Source of the DNA: HGM12998 sp900756495
Lineage (GTDB): Bacteria > Bacillota > Clostridia > Oscillospirales > Oscillospiraceae
Reading direction: 5' to 3'
Length of the DNA: 64,000 nt
NCBI GenBank assembly: GCA_958477305.1
Contig: CAUEFI010000017.1
Coordinates: 1 to 64,000, forward strand
In this document: one piece after another, positions 1-5,799 of the stretch
How the letters are laid out: the number at the start of each line of letters is the position of its first letter
Position numbering within the stretch: the stretch's first letter is position 1
Notes under the pieces: generated by a model
The model's input: only the letters and a program-made list of their open reading frames with translations
What the model was told of the DNA's origin: nothing
The model's database searches: none
Position numbers and translations under genes: made by a program

Positions 1-365
1 GGTTCTATGCCCAGCGCTCTGAGTATGAACCGCTACAGGCCGGAGATCAGCCCGGTTATGAGCGGGAGCTAGTCATTCGCTCCAAGTATGAGCTGTTGGA
101 TGGGGACACGCACGATATCCTCCCCGGCGTCTCTGTTCTCCTTACCCCCGGCCACTCGCCTGGAAGTCAGTGCATCGTGGCTGAGACGCCGGAGGGCGCT
201 GTTGTTCTGACTGGCGATCTCATCCCCACCTATGAAAATCTGGAACGTAATGTTCCCAATGGCGGCCATTATGACCTGGAGGTTATCTCCAAGAGTATGC
301 AGCGGATCCGCGCCCTGAATCTCCCTGTCTTCCCCGGGCATGATGCAAAAGTCTTCCGGACCTGA
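1..365 (+). CDS. Metallo-beta-lactamase-fold hydrolase, C-terminal part (N-acyl homoserine lactonase-like)
   Basis: The reading frame is open from base 3 and ends at TGA 363-365, so this is the C-terminal ~120 residues of a gene beginning outside the window. Visible metallo-beta-lactamase motifs are TPGHSPGSQ, TGDLIP and a terminal PGHD, which supply metal ligands in this superfamily. The spacing resembles lactonase/AttM-like members. The substrate cannot be stated. It lies just left of the MATE stub, so it may be part of the accessory element or the last host gene before it. Confidence 0.75.
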   Translation, partial: FYAQRSEYEPLQAGDQPGYERELVIRSKYELLDGDTHDILPGVSVLLTPGHSPGSQCIVAETPEGAVVLTGDLIPTYENLERNVPNGGHYDLEVISKSMQRIRALNLPVFPGHDAKVFRT

Positions 366-381
366 CCGCGGGTGATAGGGT

Positions 382-465
382 ATGGAAGGACAAATCGCCG
401 AAAATCCACTGGGTACCCAAATGCTCAGCCGTCTGTTGGTCCGCTTTGCCATCCCCGGCATGGTG
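382..465 (+). pseudogene. MATE efflux pump, N-terminal stub
   Basis: The first 28 codons (starting MEGQIAENPLGTQML, then LVRFAIPGMV) match the usual N-terminus of MATE family exporters, which begin N-PLGT-(x)n-LLxxFAIPxxV. Right after this the frame turns into unrelated sequence and no transmembrane helices follow. The gene was therefore cut about 84 bp from its start by a recombination junction. It sits 16 bp after the lactonase-like gene, so the two may once have been co-transcribed. Confidence 0.55.
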
Positions 466-494
466 CCGGGCAAGCTCTTCTCTACCAGTAGAGC

Positions 495-805
495 ACCGGA
501 GAAATCTTTCTGCGCCCGGAGTCTAATAAGGTGCGGGAGAGTTACCAGAATTATTATAGAGTCCCAGTTGGAAAATGAGTATGAATATATGTAGGATTGG
601 GGCGGTAAGCTGGTGGGAGAGATGCTGAGGATCGCCGCCCTGATACACATCTCAGCGGCTCAGGGCAATCCAACAGAGGCGCTAATAAGCCGAGAAACTA
701 TGACTGCCGCCGTACGCACAGTGGAGTTCTTTGGCCTACATGCTGAGGCTGCCTATAAGGTTATGGGAGCAGATGAAAGCCAAGCGGATGACCAGCGCCT
801 CAAAC
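495..805 (+). pseudogene. DUF3987 family (primase-like mobile element protein), degraded C-terminal part
   Basis: Two blocks in different frames together read like the C-terminal part of the DUF3987 proteins of clostridial integrative elements. The first is EIFLRPESNKVRESYQNYYR at 501-560. The second is QLENEYEY, a TAG at 592-594, then DWGGKLVGEMLRIAALIH onward to GADESQAD near 785. The frame shifts near 561 and the TAG replaces a sense codon, so at least two lesions are present. DUF3987 proteins usually accompany replication modules of mobile elements. The family call rests on remembered family consensus, not a search. Confidence 0.5.
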
Positions 806-981
806 CTGAGAAGGGCAGCCGACACCACGCGGCCCCCTGCACATACACACATCCCCCTAAATGGGTTCTACCCCCTTCCTCAAAAAACCGCTCTATTGGA
901 AAGAGTTCCCCCCTCCGGTCACTTTCCCCCATTGCTCCCGCTCAGAGGGTGGGGGGAGCACAAAAGATGACCCGGCAGCAC

Positions 982-1164
982 TCAGCCGCCGGGCCCCATT
1001 GGGCGCGCCCTCCTTGTAAAGTCCCCGTCAGTCAAAGGCCCGGCCAGGATACCACGGCCCACCAGCTTGAAGATGCGCCGCTGCGCTTCCGGCCTCAACT
1101 CTTTGAGTACATGATCTACCCCGTCCAGGGTGAGGGTGAAGTCTGCGCTCCATTTGCCTCTCAT
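982..1164 (-). CDS. Small mobile-element protein, unknown function
   Basis: A 60-residue protein starting MRGKWSADFTLTLDGVDHVL. Its ATG overlaps the TGA of the upstream gene (ATGA), which indicates translational coupling and supports the start. No motif of known function is visible. The tail (RPMGPGG) is low complexity, so the 3' end may be truncated compared with relatives in other elements. It is the last gene of the minus-strand excisionase operon. Confidence 0.5.
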   Translation of the reverse strand: MRGKWSADFTLTLDGVDHVLKELRPEAQRRIFKLVGRGILAGPLTDGDFTRRARPMGPGG

Positions 1165-1553
1165 GTCTTACCTCCTGCCTGCGCCAATTCGTCAAGCTCC
1201 TCTAACGCCATTCGGATCTTGAAAAGGTAATCGTCGGCCACTTCCGTAAAAATTCCGATTCTCTCATATTCATAAATTATGGAAAACCGGCTTTCCTCGG
1301 TATGCGTGTCATACTTCGAAAAATAATCTCTAATCTCTTGTAAAATCGCTTTCGCCCGCTTCAAGTCAAGTTGCAGGCTCAACACTTCATCGCTGAGCGC
1401 ATAAGCCGCCATGCCCTTATTGCCCTGCTTTTGAGCCTCTAGACCCCGCTTTAGCAGTTCAATAGCTATTTCCGAGTCAGTCAGGCCGGGGAATTGGTCA
1501 CGCACGGCGCAAGCTGCGTCCAGCGCCTCTTGCGGTATTTCTATGGGATCCAA
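1161..1553 (-). CDS. Mobile-element protein of unknown function, 130 aa
   Basis: The best start is TTG at 1553, preceded by AGGAGG seven bases upstream (protein begins DPIEIPQEALDAAC). A longer reading to 1598 has no ribosome site. The protein is mostly helical and charged, with a segment LSLQLDLKRAKAILQEIRDYF likely to form a coiled coil. No function can be assigned. It sits between the 76-aa gene and the overlapping 60-aa gene. Confidence 0.5.
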   Translation of the reverse strand: MDPIEIPQEALDAACAVRDQFPGLTDSEIAIELLKRGLEAQKQGNKGMAAYALSDEVLSLQLDLKRAKAILQEIRDYFSKYDTHTEESRFSIIYEYERIGIFTEVADDYLFKIRMALEELDELAQAGGKT

Positions 1554-1681
1554 GTACCTTCCTCCTATCTTGCATTTGTGGAGGGGGCCGTGGTACACTA
1601 CAGATACCGGGCCCCCTCCTGGGGCTTGTGTGTGGGCCTCTTGTATCTCGCTTTGGTCGGTGCTGATACAAGAGGCTTCTC

Positions 1682-1918
1682 CTATGATTCAAGGTTCACT
1701 TTGATGTTTCCCTTCTCGGCCTTGCCAATCTTCAGTACCCGGAATCCCTGGCGGTTATAGAGACGGCAAATCAGCTCCTTTGAGCTCTGGCCCACAAGCT
1801 GGGCCGCCTGGAGCCAAGCCTTGTCCAGAGTGATATAATCCTGTATATCCGCTCCAGTACGCTCGTCTCGAATAGTGACGGGAAAGCGCCGGGTGTAGAT
1901 GATCACTGTGGTTTTCAT
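1682..1918 (-). CDS. Small mobile-element protein, 78 aa, unknown function
   Basis: Start ATG at 1916-1918 (MKTTVIIYTRRFPVTIRDE) overlaps the stop of the excisionase-like gene by four bases, so it is translationally coupled. The sequence has a beta-rich N-terminal half and a segment AWLQAAQLVGQSSKELICRLY. No known domain was recognised. Its tight coupling to an excisionase-like gene suggests a role in the element's own regulation or excision, which is inference. Confidence 0.5.
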   Translation of the reverse strand: MKTTVIIYTRRFPVTIRDERTGADIQDYITLDKAWLQAAQLVGQSSKELICRLYNRQGFRVLKIGKAEKGNIKVNLES

Positions 1919-2100
1919 GTGATGCTCTCCTTTCCGGCCTGCTTCTCCACCCACTTCTCCAGGCCCACACGGGAAATAAGGGTACGGTGCCCAGCCTTGA
2001 ATACAGGAAAGTCCGCCCGGTGTACCAGTGTGTAAATCGTCGGCCTGCTGACCCCCAGCAACTGGGCTGCCTCTGTGACGGATAATGCTATCTTCTCCAC
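1915..2100 (-). CDS. Excisionase-type helix-turn-helix DNA-binding protein
   Basis: A 61-aa protein beginning MEKIALSVTEAAQLLGVSRP and continuing TIYTLVHRADFPVFKAGHRTLISRVGLEKWV. This is the MerR-like winged helix of the excisionase (xis, Tn916 type) family: SVxEAAxLLGVSRxTxYxLV followed by the wing with R-x-LI. Such proteins bind attachment-site DNA and bias recombination toward excision. No integrase gene is visible, which agrees with a decayed or partly out-of-window element. Confidence 0.8.
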   Translation of the reverse strand: MEKIALSVTEAAQLLGVSRPTIYTLVHRADFPVFKAGHRTLISRVGLEKWVEKQAGKESIT

Positions 2101-2181
2101 GGTATTTTCCTCCTTTTTAGTCGGGGGGTAATTACCCTCGGTTGGTGAGTTGGGGACTTGACTTCGACAAGTAGTCGTGTG

Positions 2182-2388
2182 TCATTTGAAAGAATTGAGC
2201 TTTTTCATGCGGTCGCGCATAGCGGATCTCTGTTCCTCGGTGTATGTCTTTTTGCTGTATGGATTTTTCCCGTGCCTAAATGGGTAAAGACTGCAATCGG
2301 TACACGGACACAGGTTGACCTCATAAGCCGAACCGCACATGCAATCAAGGCACTTTTCCCGAATGGCTTTCACCGGGCTTTTCTGCAT
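2182..2388 (-). CDS. Small cysteine-rich (zinc-binding-like) mobile-element protein
   Basis: A 68-residue protein (start MQKSPVKAIREKCLDCMCGS) with cysteines in CLDCMCG and LCPCTDCSLYPFR, an arrangement suited to a small zinc knuckle. Related short proteins are frequent in phages and integrative elements of clostridia. ATG 2386-2388 follows AAAGGAGG nine bases upstream. It is the first gene of the minus-strand operon, directly under the divergent promoter with the HTH regulator. Function unknown. Confidence 0.6.
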   Translation of the reverse strand: MQKSPVKAIREKCLDCMCGSAYEVNLCPCTDCSLYPFRHGKNPYSKKTYTEEQRSAMRDRMKKLNSFK

Positions 2389-2439
2389 TGGCGCGGTCCT
2401 CCTTTCGTTAGCGTTCGCTTCCGTTTAATTCGCTTTCGC

Positions 2440-2490
2440 TAATATTATATTAGCATACGTTTACATACCTTGTCAACAGCTTTCGCAAAT
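2440..2490 (-). promoter_or_regulatory. Promoter of the excisionase operon with embedded operator
   Basis: On the minus strand TTGACA is followed after 18 nt by TAATAT. Between them lies TAAACGTATGCTAATA. A copy of the same motif with 13 of 16 bases conserved (TAAGCATACGCTAATA, minus-strand reading) overlaps the -10 box of the divergent HTH gene. Two matched copies, one per promoter, suggest a shared operator. Confidence 0.6.
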
Positions 2491-2518
2491 ATTTTTTAGC
2501 TTTTACTTATTTGTTTTC

Positions 2519-2547
2519 TTGACTTCTGATATTTATTAGCGTATGCT
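2519..2547 (+). promoter_or_regulatory. Promoter of the HTH regulator with operator
   Basis: TTGACT at 2519-2524, a 17-nt spacer and TATGCT at 2542-2547. The operator-like motif TATTAGCGTATGCTTATA spans the -10 box, so binding there would block transcription. The regulator gene starts 24 bases further on, after AAAGGAGGGG. Autorepression is inferred from the placement. Confidence 0.65.
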
Positions 2548-2570
2548 TATATGTACAAAGGAGGGGTTCA

Positions 2571-2786
2571 ATGCCAATTAAATACTATCGCTTGTTTGAT
2601 TTGTTGCAACGTCGCGGCATGAAAAAAACAGACTTATTGACATTGGCCGGAATTTCGGCCCCCACGCTTGCAAAGTTGTCAAAGGGCGAAACCGTAACAA
2701 CAGAGGTAATAGAAAAAGTTTGTAATGCGCTGGGCGTTCAACCTGGGGACATCATGGAGCTCGAAGCACAACAGGACGGGGAATAG
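2571..2786 (+). CDS. Cro/C1-type HTH transcriptional regulator
   Basis: A 71-aa single-domain protein (start MPIKYYRLFDLLQRRGMKKT) with the helix-turn-helix core TDLLTLAGISAPTLAKLSKG and the YozG/Xre-type tail VIEKVCNALGVQPGDIMEL. It is divergent from the excisionase operon. Matching operator-like motifs lie in both promoters, so it probably represses the excisionase operon and itself. A hairpin terminator overlaps its stop codon. Confidence 0.85.
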   Translation: MPIKYYRLFDLLQRRGMKKTDLLTLAGISAPTLAKLSKGETVTTEVIEKVCNALGVQPGDIMELEAQQDGE

Positions 2787-2806
2787 TCCCCGCCCTGTGT
2801 TTTTTA
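2771..2806 (+). terminator. Rho-independent terminator after HTH regulator
   Basis: ACAGGACGGGGA and TCCCCGCCCTGT are near-perfect inverted arms with loop ATAG, followed by a T-run. The left arm lies inside the last codons of the regulator, so the stop codon falls in the loop. Confidence 0.8.
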
Positions 2807-2884
2807 TGACAAGGTCTTGCCGTAGTGGAGTGTCAGAAAGAGGCGGAGGCATAAACACTCACCGCGCTTATAAAGCTTTATTCT

Positions 2885-2977
2885 TCACGACGCCTTGTTG
2901 TGGGTGTAGACGCTGGCGGTGCTTTCCGTCTCATTGAAATTGATGATGGTCTCTTGCTCATACCGGGATAGCTCCAT
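2885..2977 (-). pseudogene. Truncated mobile-element protein (MELSRYEQETI-type), N-terminal 30 aa
   Basis: A short frame beginning MELSRYEQETIINFNE and reading ESTASVYTHNKAS before TGA. Longer proteins with this opening are found in clostridial elements, where the frame continues well past the NKA segment. Here it stops at residue 30, so it is probably a remnant cut by a nonsense change or deletion. ATG is preceded by AAGAGGATATG, a modest ribosome site. The family comparison is from memory. Confidence 0.4.
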
Positions 2978-3023
2978 GTATCATATCCTCTTGCTTTGGT
3001 CGGCTGGGATATGGGGGCCTTTC

Positions 3024-3293
3024 TCATGCCACGACAAAACGCCGGGTCATGCTGGTGCGGGTGAAGCGGGCTGCTACCTCCGGTAGAGCCGCTCTCAGGG
3101 CCGCAGCGTCCAGCCTGGAGGCCGTGACGGGCTTCCACGTCACTTTGTATTCCCCTGCCCACAGCTCCTCAGAATCGCCCATGTGGGCCTTGATAGCGTC
3201 CTTGATTCCCTCGGCCTCTGCATGGGCCTCCTCAATCAGGCTTTGGAGCTGGCGCAGCTCCCGGATCTTCATTTCCAGCTCGTTGGTGCTCAT
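3024..3293 (-). CDS. Phage/ICE protein related to the small partner of YqaJ-type recombinases
   Basis: An 89-aa protein (start MSTNELEMKIRELRQLQSLI) with an N-terminal coiled coil and a C-terminal block EYKVTWKPVTASRLDAAALR ending ARFTRTSMTRRFVVA. That tail (K-x-SRxDxxALxxxLPE ... TRRFxVA) is typical of the small protein encoded beside YqaJ exonuclease or RecT genes in phages and ICEs. AAGGAGGTACATACA precedes the ATG. The nuclease partner is absent here. Confidence 0.6.
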   Translation of the reverse strand: MSTNELEMKIRELRQLQSLIEEAHAEAEGIKDAIKAHMGDSEELWAGEYKVTWKPVTASRLDAAALRAALPEVAARFTRTSMTRRFVVA

Positions 3294-3455
3294 TGTATGT
3301 ACCTCCTTGTGGTGTTGTCCAGGTGGCCGGGGGCTGTTAAGGGTTCCTTACCTCACTGTGTCCCTTGAATCCTGTCCGGCTCTTATCTCGCGCTCCCTAT
3401 TTGTTCTTCCGCTTTGACCTGTCTCTGGGGTGTTCCCCCTTGCTATGGTCTTATT

Positions 3456-3545
3456 ATACATTGTACAATGTATTTTGTCCATTGGCATCTCGCCCAATCT
3501 TATACAATGTATCTTGTCTATTTTGTACATTGTATAATGTATCTT
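3456..3545. promoter_or_regulatory. Operator cluster and promoter for the RHH/RelB/YafQ operon
   Basis: An 18-bp perfect palindrome ATACATTGTACAATGTAT lies at 3456-3473. Further half-sites of the same type follow at 3502-3511 (ATACAATGTA) and 3525-3535 (GTACATTGTAT), and AATGTAT recurs at 3537-3543. The promoter TTGTAT (3530-3535), 17 nt, TATAAT (3553-3558) overlaps the last half-site. Ribbon-helix-helix antitoxins bind such repeated short half-sites, so autoregulation by the downstream product is likely (inference). The rest of 3294-3455 shows no gene. Confidence 0.7.
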
Positions 3546-3618
3546 ATTGTGCTATAATGGTTATGCTAGAAAAGGTGGGCGTATATTTAAGTTCCCCAAC
3601 ATACAAAGGAGGCGTAGC

Positions 3619-3846
3619 ATGGCAGAGAAGAAGTTCAGCACCTATACAGGCTATACAGAAGCCCGAAAAGCAGCAAACGCAAAGTATGAAGCAGAAACCG
3701 TTGAACGGATTTCTTTGGTGCTTCCCAAAGGTAAAAAAGCAATTATAAAGGCTCACACAGAGCATACAGGCCAAAGCGTCAACGGCTTTATCAATGAAGC
3801 AATCGACGAGAAAATGGAGCGTGAAGGAGGCGAACAGAATGAGTAA
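3619..3846 (+). CDS. Ribbon-helix-helix (Arc/CopG-like) regulator or antitoxin
   Basis: A 75-aa protein starting at ATG 3619 after AAAGGAGGCGTAGC. The N-terminal half is basic. The core RISLVLPKGKKAIIKAHTEH then GQSVNGFINEAIDEKMERE fits the RHH fold: a DNA-contacting beta strand, then two helices with the G-x-SVNxFI turn. It overlaps the next gene by eight bases. It may serve as DNA-binding autoregulator of the three-gene operon while the second gene neutralises the toxin; the division of labour is inference. Confidence 0.75.
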   Translation: MAEKKFSTYTGYTEARKAANAKYEAETVERISLVLPKGKKAIIKAHTEHTGQSVNGFINEAIDEKMEREGGEQNE

Positions 3847-4048
3847 CCGCGAATTGGCAAAAGCCTTGATTGATCAGATACCCGAAAGCCGGCTTTTCTA
3901 TGTTGTGGCCTATCTGCAAGGGGCCGCTGTCCCAGATGAAACACCAAACGCCGACACATTGGAGGCGATGGCGGAACTGGACGGCGACGGCGGGCATAGG
4001 TTCACCGGCTCCACGGAACAGCTTTTTGCTGAATTGATGGGGGATTGA
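3839..4048 (+). CDS. RelB-like antitoxin
   Basis: A 69-aa acidic protein starting at ATG 3839 (MSNRELAKALIDQIPESRLF). The opening helix ALIDQIPESRLFYVVAYLQGA and the tail FTGSTEQLFAELMGD resemble antitoxins of YafQ/RelE-family pairs in clostridia. It is coupled to the RHH gene (8-bp overlap) and the toxin starts two bases after its stop. Expected role: bind and inhibit the toxin in the cytoplasm. Confidence 0.75.
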   Translation: MSNRELAKALIDQIPESRLFYVVAYLQGAAVPDETPNADTLEAMAELDGDGGHRFTGSTEQLFAELMGD

Positions 4049-4050
4049 CT

Positions 4051-4323
4051 ATGCTGGATGTCAGATACTCCACCAAATTCAAAAAGGATTTCAAGGCCTG
4101 CGTAAAACGCCGCTATAATATGGAACTATTACAGCAAATCATTGACACCCTGAGAATCCCCGACACTTTGCCGCCGAAAAATGTTGACCACAATTTGAGC
4201 GGGAATTATGCAGGTTATCGGGAGTGCCACATCTCCCCGGATTGGTTGTTGATTTACAGGCAGGATGGGAGTGAACTTTTACTTTACAGGACAGGGACAC
4301 ACGCCGATTTATTCGGAATGTAA
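4051..4323 (+). CDS. YafQ-family mRNA interferase toxin (RelE/ParE superfamily)
   Basis: A 90-aa protein starting at ATG 4051 (MLDVRYSTKFKKDFKACVKR); a TTG at 4045 is an alternative. YafQ hallmarks are all present: N-terminal KFKKDFK, central HNLSGNYAGYRECHI, then PDWLLIY and the C-terminal RTGTHADLF. In the family these give the ribosome-dependent endoribonuclease active site with catalytic His residues. The GGGGGA ribosome site overlaps the antitoxin 3' end. It looks intact. Confidence 0.9.
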   Translation: MLDVRYSTKFKKDFKACVKRRYNMELLQQIIDTLRIPDTLPPKNVDHNLSGNYAGYRECHISPDWLLIYRQDGSELLLYRTGTHADLFGM

Positions 4324-4331
4324 CGAAAGAG

Positions 4332-4448
4332 GCTTGTGGTGAGTCCGTGAACAGCTTTATAGTCCGAGCCATATCTGAGACTATAGAGCGGGACAACGCC
4401 GCTTCTGCAGCTTCTGAGGGGCCAGAAAAAGAAAAGCCCCAGGCATAG
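4332..4448 (+). pseudogene. C-terminal relic of a second RHH antitoxin
   Basis: Directly after the YafQ stop the frame reads ACGESVNSFIVRAISETIERD, then an Ala/Ser/Glu-rich tail to TAG 4446-4448. This matches the C-terminal helices of RHH proteins and is similar to GQSVNGFINEAIDEKMERE of the intact gene upstream, but it has no start codon or DNA-binding strand. It is probably the remnant of another toxin-antitoxin-type gene. Confidence 0.6.
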
Positions 4449-4458
4449 CGCCCAGGGC

Positions 4459-4487
4459 TTGACAGGATGGCCGGGGTGGCCTATAAT
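4459..4487 (+). promoter_or_regulatory. Strong sigma-A promoter for a short RNA antisense to the toxin 3' end
   Basis: Perfect TTGACA (4459-4464), a 17-nt spacer and perfect TATAAT (4482-4487). No protein frame follows. The transcript would run about 80 bases to the hairpin at 4538-4572, converging on the small toxin-like gene on the other strand. Confidence 0.75.
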
Positions 4488-4493
4488 GAGCAC

Positions 4494-4578
4494 AGAAAGG
4501 GCGCTGCAACAAGCGGTTAGCCCAGGACAGGTATCAAGAGATAGCCGTTTCCTTGGCCGGGGCGGCTATCTCGCTTTT
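4494..4578 (+). ncRNA. Putative antisense antitoxin RNA of a type I toxin-antitoxin locus
   Basis: Predicted to begin about seven bases after the consensus promoter and to end at the hairpin GAGATAGCCG/CGGCTATCTC with GCTTTT. Its 3' end is complementary to the last codons and 3' UTR of the 28-aa hydrophobic peptide gene on the minus strand. This geometry resembles the Fst/par locus of pAD1, where two convergent RNAs share a terminator region. Existence and ends are inferred from promoter and hairpin only. Confidence 0.55.
4538..4576. terminator. Shared hairpin at the convergence of toxin mRNA and antisense RNA
   Basis: Ten-base arms GAGATAGCCG and CGGCTATCTC with a 15-base loop, then GCTTTTAT on the plus strand. 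The toxin stop codon TAG lies in the stem on the minus strand, so both transcripts include it. Confidence 0.7.
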
Positions 4579-4652
4579 ATGGTCAGTATGTAGGTCGCGA
4601 TAACCAGACACACAAGAAACCGCAGTACAAAGTACAGCCGTCTCCTCCACAT
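4566..4652 (-). CDS. Small hydrophobic peptide, holin-like type I toxin candidate
   Basis: A 28-aa peptide, MWRRRLYFVLRFLVCLVIAT then YILTIKAR: three Arg, one membrane helix, basic tail. This is the layout of Fst/TxpA/'putative holin-like toxin' peptides that damage the membrane. The second ATG (4650-4652) is eight bases after GGAGG; the first ATG, two codons upstream, is too close. A promoter TTGCCG-17-TATCCT lies upstream on the minus strand. Toxic activity is not demonstrated by the sequence. Confidence 0.6.
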   Translation of the reverse strand: MWRRRLYFVLRFLVCLVIATYILTIKAR

Positions 4653-4889
4653 CAGCATCACCTCCCTTCCGGGAGTGTGACTAACCGCCTGCCGTTGTGC
4701 AGCGCCATAGACAGGATAGCATAAAATTTGACAGGCGGCAAGTATGAAAAGCCTTGACCCTTCAAAATACCCTTTAGCCGACAATCCGGGCTTTACTACC
4801 CTTTACAGTTATTGAATCTTCTAATATTAAAAGCTGGAGAATAAGCGGTATTTTACGTTTATTTACTAAGAAAAAACGTTAATTTCTAA

Positions 4890-4912
4890 TTCGAATCCCT
4901 CCTACTCCGCCA
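4890..4912 (+). other. tRNA 3'-end fragment, probable att site of the integrative element
   Basis: The 23 bases from TTCGAATCCC through TACTCCGCCA are the T-loop, 3' T-stem, acceptor strand, discriminator G and CCA of a tRNA (possibly tRNA-Ser, from the discriminator G). The matching 5' part of the tRNA is absent: the sequence to the left is AT-rich element DNA. Integrases that use tRNA 3' ends leave such a short duplicate at one element boundary. The intact tRNA would be expected at the other boundary, outside the window. Confidence 0.7.
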
Positions 4913-4917
4913 AAATG

Positions 4918-4961
4918 AGAGGACAGAAAAGATGGGCTATCTTTTCTGTCCTCTATTTTTC
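4918..4961 (+). terminator. Terminator of the original tRNA gene
   Basis: AGAGGACAGAAAAGAT and ATCTTTTCTGTCCTCT form a 16-bp perfect stem followed by ATTTTT. It lies five bases after the CCA of the tRNA fragment, where a tRNA terminator is expected. It now separates the element from truA. Confidence 0.85.
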
Positions 4962-4989
4962 CATTTATCCCTGAAATAAAATTTCTGTC

Positions 4990-5017
4990 TTGCCGCCTGT
5001 GGAATCTATGCTATAAT
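4990..5017 (+). promoter_or_regulatory. Promoter of truA operon
   Basis: TTGCCG (4990-4995), a 16-nt spacer and TATAAT (5012-5017). It lies 32 bases before the truA ATG and right after the tRNA terminator. Confidence 0.6.
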
Positions 5018-5049
5018 TCTGATATCTACAAAAATGGGATTGGGACGTT

Positions 5050-5799
5050 ATGCGAAACATTGCCTTGAAACTGATGTATGTGGGAACGGCTTATCACGGC
5101 TGGCAGGTTCAGAAAAACGCTGTGACCGTAGCAGAAACACTGGAGAGGGCCCTGGCTACCATAGTGTGCCACCCGGTGAAGTGCACCGGCGCCGGGCGCA
5201 CAGACGCCGGCGTCCACGCCGAGGTCTATGTGGCCAACTTCCGCACCACCTCCACAATCCCCTGCGACCGCATTCCCCTGGCGGTCAACACGCGGCTGCC
5301 CGACGACATCGTAGTGGTCAAGGCCACTGAGGTGCCCGAGGACTTTAACGCCATCGGCTCCTGTTTGAAAAAGGAGTACACTTACCGCATCTACAACAGC
5401 CGTCTGGGTAATGCATTTTATGTCAACCGGGCCTGGTTTTATCCCAAGCGCCTGGATGAGGCCGTGATGCAAGCCGCCGCCGATCGATTTGTCGGTACCC
5501 ACGACTTTGCCGCCGTACGCTCAGTGGGCACCGAGACCAAAACCACGGTGCGGACAGTATACTACTTTGACATTTCCCGCACGGAGGATCTCATTGCGTG
5601 CAGAGTCTGCGCCAACGGCTTCCTCTATAATATGGTGCGCGCTATGGTCGGCACCTGCGTCTATGCCGCCGACGGCAAATTTCCACCCGAGGCGGTCAGC
5701 GAGATTCTGGCGGGCAAAAACCGTACCGCCGCAGGGCCTACAGTACCTGCCGGCGGTCTGTACATGACAAAGCTCTGGTATCGGGAGGACGTCCTTTGA
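5050..5799 (+). CDS. truA: tRNA pseudouridine(38-40) synthase TruA
   Basis: A 249-aa protein of normal TruA length. The catalytic loop reads CTGAGRTDAGVHAEVYVANF, with the invariant RTDAGVH aspartate near residue 53. Other family blocks are YVGTAYHGWQVQ near the N-terminus and FLYNMVRAMVGT near residue 195. It isomerises uridines 38, 39 and 40 in tRNA anticodon stems. The stop overlaps the TTG start of the next gene. Confidence 0.97.
   Translation: MRNIALKLMYVGTAYHGWQVQKNAVTVAETLERALATIVCHPVKCTGAGRTDAGVHAEVYVANFRTTSTIPCDRIPLAVNTRLPDDIVVVKATEVPEDFNAIGSCLKKEYTYRIYNSRLGNAFYVNRAWFYPKRLDEAVMQAAADRFVGTHDFAAVRSVGTETKTTVRTVYYFDISRTEDLIACRVCANGFLYNMVRAMVGTCVYAADGKFPPEAVSEILAGKNRTAAGPTVPAGGLYMTKLWYREDVL

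Noticed and set aside
3456..3545. Possible CRISPR-like short repeats (ATTGTA units)
   Set aside because: Units are short, irregularly spaced and palindromic; they fit operator half-sites, and no cas genes are present.
4890..4912. A complete tRNA gene
   Set aside because: Only the 3' 23 bases are tRNA-like; no anticodon, D-arm or 5' acceptor strand can be found in the preceding 80 bases.
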